Assembly: GCF_024139115.2 (NCBI RefSeq)
Contig: NC_085139.1
Coordinates: 250,390,067-250,454,066, forward strand
Source: Armigeres subalbatus
Lineage: Eukaryota; Arthropoda; Insecta; Diptera; Culicidae
Direction: 5' to 3'
DNA: 64,000 nucleotides
Below, piece after piece: positions 38,301-44,300 of this stretch. A model generated the notes under the pieces. That model had not been told where the DNA came from. It ran no database searches and worked only from the letters and a program-made list of their open reading frames with translations. Position 1 is the first letter of the stretch; each line of letters starts with the position of its first letter. A program made the translations under genes and the position numbers.

Positions 38301-41300
38301 CACCAATGAAAGAATCTGTTCACCGAATCCTTCGGTTCACTTTTATTTTCAGCTGGAATGCATCCGGATACTGACCGATCTATTCTTCGATATCAGTCGT
38401 CAGCTGATGTCAATCCACACCAAGAAATCCGCTCACGAATGTTTGTTCAGTCCGCAGCACATGACCAGCACCATGTGCCATCAGTACTTCCTTTTTATCG
38501 GTAGATTGTGTCGAACCGAGAAGGGGCTTTCCGTGCTAACCAACACAGATGTATTTAAAGAGTAAGTTGCGTAAAAATTGCCATAGGATCACGAAGTCTA
38601 ACAAATCCTTGTTTTTTTTTTAGACTGACGACAATCGTCACCAAAACCAACCACATCTGCTACGTCAAGCTGATCGTATCCGGGCTGGATTACAGTCTGG
38701 ACGGAGAGCCTCGCAAGATCCTGATGCGAGCTCTGCTCAAACATCCTTCAGCCAAAGCCCGTCTCTACGCGACCCAGTTTATGCGAGTGCTTCTCCGAGC
38801 ACGGTTACCGAACTTCGAGGTGTGGGGCATGCCGCTGCTGTTAAAACTGGTCGATGAATGCCAGGCCAAATGTGTCCAACTGGCAGCGCTTGAAATCCTA
38901 GAGGAAGCATGCTACGAACGGACCTACCTGGAGGAACTGGTCAACGTTTGGCCCAACTTGGAGCGGGTCAGCGATCACGGAAAGCTAGTCATGATGAAGT
39001 TCTATTCGATACCGAGAGGCTTGAACCACCCGGAGGCGCGGATCAAAGAGGAGATCGAGACCTGGGTTAAGGGCTTCAATAAAAAGTGAGTAACAAAAGC
39101 GCTGAACCTATCCTCAATTGGGTTGTTTAGGGGTATATATGTTTTTACATATTCTGAATATGCATAAAAAACTGAGCCTAACCCCAATTTTTCAGAATTT
39201 TCGGAGCCCCGGAACTATTTTTAATTTGCATTTTAAATTTATATGGGACTAAAAATTTGTTCTTATGCTGCATGGGCTAACTGTCATTCTATGAATGTTA
39301 GTGTCATTCTATCGATTGAAATGGCTTATTGTTTGCTGTATAAAAATGTAAATAAAAGGTTTACAAACAAAATAAAAATATGCTGGAGATCAGAAAAGCA
39401 TGCTTTTTATGTTAAACTATAAAAAACCTCATATTTTTCTTTGCTAAACAACCCAATTGAATTACATTTTTGTGATATTCTGTTCCTTGAACGTTTATTA
39501 CCAAATCATTTCCATAGAAAATGTTGTTTCGGAAGATCCTCCGGAGGAATTCCCAGAAAAACTTCCAGATGAATATCCGAAGGAATTCCGAGAGGAACTT
39601 CCGAAAGAATCCCCGGAGTTATTTCCAAAGGAATTTGCCTGAGGAATTCCAGAGGAACTTCCGGAGAACCTCCTGAAGTCTTCCAGAGGAATTCGCAGAG
39701 AAACTTCCATAAATAATTCCATGAAAGTACTGCTCTGGGAGTTCCTCGGGAAGTCCTTCGGAAGTTTCTCCGGACGTTTTCTTCGGAAGTTCTTCTAGAG
39801 GAACTCCCGGAGGTTCTTCCGGAGGAACTCTCGGAGGTTCTTCCGGAAGAATTCCCGGAGGTTCTTCCGGAGCAAATCTCGGAGGTACACACGGAGGAAC
39901 TTCCGGAGGAATTCCTGGAGGAACTTTCGGAGGAATTCTTGGAGGAACTTCCGGAGGAATCCCTGGAGGAACTTCCGGAGGAATTCCTGGAGGAACTTCC
40001 GGAGGAATCCCTGGAGGAACTTCCGGAGGAATTCCTGGAGGAACTTCCAAAGGAATTCCTGGAGAAACTTCCGGAGGAATTCCTGGAGGAACTTCCGGAG
40101 GAATTCCTGGAGGAACTTCCGGAGGAATTCCTGGAGGAATTCCTGGAGGAACTTCCGGAGGAACTTCCGGAGGAATTCCTGGAGGAACTTCCGGAGGAAT
40201 TCCTGGAGGAACTTCCGGAGGAATTCCTGGAGGAACTTCCGGAGGAATTCCTGGAGGAACTTCCGGAGGAATTCCTGGAGGAACTTCCGGAGGAACTTCC
40301 GGAGGAATTCCTGGAGGAACTTCCGGAGGAACTTCCGGAGGAATTCCTGGAGGAACTTCCGGAGGAATTCCTGGAGGAACTTCCGGAGGAATTCCTGGAG
40401 GAACTTCCGGAGGAATTCCTGGAGGAATTCGGAGGAATTCCTGGAGGAACTTCCGGAGGAATTCGGAGGAATTCCTGGAGGAACTTCCGGAGGAATTCCT
40501 GGAGGAACTTCCGGAGGAATTCCTGGAGGAACTTCCGGAGGAATTCCTGGAGGAACTTCCGGAGGAATTCCTGGAGGAACTTCCGGAGGAATTCCTGGAG
40601 GAACTTCCGGAGGAACTTCCGGAGGAATTCCTGGAGGAACTTCCGGAGGAATTCCTGGAGGAACTTCCGGAGGAATTCCTGGAGGAACTTCCGGAGGAAT
40701 TCCTGGAGAAACTTCCGGAGGAATTCCTAGAGGAACTTCCGGAGGAATTCCTGGAGGAACTTCCGGAGGAATTCCTGGAGGAACTTACGAAGGAATTCCT
40801 GGATGAACTTTCGGACGAAAGCCTGGAGGAACTTGCGGAGAAATTCCTGGTTGAATTTCAGAAGGATTTCCTGGAGGAACTTCCGGAGGAATTCCTGGAG
40901 GAACTTCCGGAGGAATTCTTGGAGGAACTTCGGAGGAATTCCTGGAGGAACTTCCGGAGGAATTCCTGGAGGAACTTCCGGAGGAATTCCTGGAGGAACT
41001 TCCGGAGGAATTCCTGGAGGAACTTCCGGAGGAATTCCTGGAGGAACTTCCGGAGGAATTCCTGGAGGAACTTCCGGAGGAATTCCTGGAGGAACTTCCG
41101 GAGGAATTCCTGGAGGAACTTCGGAGGAATTCCTGGAGGAACTTCCGGAGGAATTCCTGGAGGAACTTCCGGAGGAACTTCCGGAGGAATTCCTGGAGGA
41201 ACTTCCGGAGGAATTCCTGGAGGAACTTCCGGAGGAATTCCTGGAGGAACTTCCGGAGGAATTCCTGGAGGAACTTCCGGAGGAATTCCTGGAGGAACTT

Positions 41301-44300
41301 CCGGAGGAATTCCTAGAGGAACTTCCGGAGGAATTCCTGAAGGAACTTCCGGAGGAACTTCCGGAGGAATTCCTGGAGGAACTTCCGGAGGAATTCCTGG
41401 AGGAACTTCCGGAGGAATTCCTGGAGGAACTTCCGGAGGAATTCCTGGAGGAACTTCCGGAGGAATTCCTGGAGGAACTTCCGGAGGAATTCCTGGAGGA
41501 ACTTCTGGAGGAATTTTTGGAGGAACTTCCGGAGGAATTCCTGGAGGAACTTCCGGAGGAATTCCTGGAGGAACTTACGGAGGAATTCCTGGAGGAACTT
41601 CCGGAGGAATTCCTGGAGGAACTTCCGGAGGAATTCCTGGAGGAACTTCCGGAGGAATTCCTGGAGGAACTTCCGGAGGAATTCCTGGAGGAACTTTCAA
41701 AGGAATTCCTGGAGGAACTTCCGGAGGAATTCCTGGAGGAACTTCCGGAGGAATTCCTGGAGGAACTTCCGGAGGAATCCCTGGAGGAACTTCCGGAGGA
41801 ATCCCTGGAGGAACTTCCTGGAGGAACTTTCGGAGGAATTCCTGGAGGAACTTCCGGAGGAATTCCTGGAGGAACTTCCGGAGGAATTCCTGGAGGAACT
41901 TCCGGAGGAATTCCTGGAGGAACTTCCGGAGGAATTCCTGGAGGAACTTCCGGAGGAATTCCTGAAGGAACTTCCGGAGGAATTCCTGAAGGAACTTCCG
42001 GAGGAATTCCTGAAGGAACTTCCGGAGGAATTCCTGAAGGAACTTCCGGAGGAATTCCTGAAGGAACTTCCGGAGGAATTCCTGAAGGAACTTCCGGAGG
42101 AATTCCTGGAAGAACTTCCGGAGGAATTCCTGGAGGAATTCCTGGAGGAACTTCCGGAGGAATTCCGGGAGGAACTTCCGGAGGAAATCCGGGAGGAACT
42201 TCCGGAGGAAATCCGGGAGGAACTTCCGGAGGAAATCCGGGAGGAACTTCCGGAGGAAATCCGGGAGGAACTTCCGGAGTAATTCCGGGAGGAACTTCTG
42301 GAGGGAACTTCCGAAGAAATTCCTGGAGAAACTTCCGGAGGAATTCCTGGAGGAACTTCCGGAGGAATTCCTGGAGGAACTTCCGGAGGAATCCCTGGCG
42401 GAACTTCCGGAGGAATTCCTGGAGGAACTTCCGGAAAAATTTCTTGGAGGAACTTTCACGCCACCTTGCACTATTCCCACTTTGCTTCATTCTCATTAAC
42501 GATGACAACAAAATTTCTCCTGTCGCAGATACGTCCTACTGATCGAAGCCGATATCCACGCCCACCTGACGCAACATACCAAAACCGAGGACGGAACGTA
42601 CAGCCGAAGACATTGCGCCCAGCGGGTAGGCGTTACCGCTCCCAACATGTTACCACATTTGTACGGCCAACTGGTGCAGACAACCAAGGGGATAACCCAT
42701 CTGCAGGCCCACGGCGAGCTTCTAACTCTCATCGACACCCTTCTGCTGGCCAAGTGCACCGACGAGAAGGATGTCATAGCCTTGAAGGCAGCCATGTGGG
42801 CTTTGGCGCATTTCAGCACCAGCAAGGAAGGAGTCTCCTATCTGAACGAAATTTCAGCAACCGTTTTCGAACATTTCGTACAGCTCGCCAAATACGCCGA
42901 AGTCTATTCGGTCCGTTCGACGGCCTTCAACTGCGTTTGTCTGATCTCCACCACCCAGATGGGCGCCGAAGTCCTGCAGAAGCTCGATTGGATTGCGGTT
43001 CGGCACGATCGCAGCACCTACTGGCCTGTCAACGAACCAGATGAATGGTTTCCCAAGCAGTTCAACACTCCCGTCCGACATAACTACGAATTCCCACCCT
43101 ACAACTACACTGCACTGCTGGAAACGAATGAACCACTAATCCAGAACGATTCCGACGAGCAACTGATCGTTTCACGTATGGAAAGCACAACCGTCGGTGA
43201 AGATCAAAGCGATTGTGCCGCTGCGTCTACGTCCCGATCCAAAACCCTCCCGGAAAGCATCCTCGGCCCGAATCGAACTCCATCTTCGCAAACCCATAAA
43301 CGCTCCCTCTCGGAGTCCAAAACAACGGACGGCATTAGTTTGATGAGTACGACGGCCCCGCCAGCTTCCGGTCAAATGCCCAGTTACCCAACCTATACGA
43401 GAACACGCTACAACTCCGGCACGGATTCCAACACGTCCGGCGTGAGCAGCTACGAGTCCATCTTCGGTAGTCGCTTCCACGCCGACATGATGCAGCAGGG
43501 CCAACTCTCGCCCATCCCAAGCAGCTCGAACCTGATTGATTTGAAGAAACTATCCACGGAGGAAAAGTACCGGCGGGTCTCGCTCACGGGATTACCGCTC
43601 AAGGAAACCAGCTTTATGACGGCCCAAGATCTGTACGGCTATCACACCCTTCGGATACTGCGCCGACGCTGCCGACCGATGTTATCCGAATCGGCAGCGG
43701 ACGATTTGGCGGAGATGATGGACGATACCATGGGTAGCGTGACGTCCTCGTCGTCCACTTCGACCATCTCGCGGTTCCGGCTGCGGGCGTCAAAAGTGCT
43801 GTACGAACAGCAGCGGAAGCTCAAGGTTCGCAGCCTGGATCGAAACCATAGCTTCAATGCGGTGATGGGGTAAGGTCGATGGAAAAATTTTGATATGTTG
43901 TGGGTTTAAAAATTATTTGTTTTTCGCAGGTATGACGAATTTCGACAGAGTTTACGGATCAAGCATCAGAGACTTCAAATGCAGGCAGAAATACGGGGAC
44001 CCTGTTATGCAGGTAAGGTTTTTTAGATCTCAGATTCTGACTGTCTAATTATTTTATTCATACCTAATATGTCATCCTTTCCTCTGCTTTCAGGAATCTG
44101 TCTCCCGCGAAACATCCTCAATCTGTTCCCCCATGAAGAGTCCTCCGGTACGTACGTTTCGAATTTCACCCTCAACGAGCTCGACTCTAACATCTCGGTT
44201 GAGCTGGACTCCCGAGGTTCGAATGCCGCAACCAGCAACATACAGATCGTGGATCGTGAATCGGCCGATTCCATCAAACTCTTACGTGCCAATTCCGTTG

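Noticed and set aside
38281..38352. Treating rictor exons 3 and 4 as one exon because the frame is open
   Set aside because: A GTTTGT donor and TTTTATTTTCAG acceptor are present and the inserted residues do not fit the family; kept only as a possible retained intron.
39531..42457. CRISPR-like array
   Set aside because: Contiguous units with no unique spacers; eukaryotic intron.
40727..42542. Long open frames on both strands (up to 594 codons) with Pro/Gly/Ser or Glu/Leu repeats
   Set aside because: They are translations of a stop-free 24 bp repeat within an intron; every frame is open, so openness carries no coding signal.
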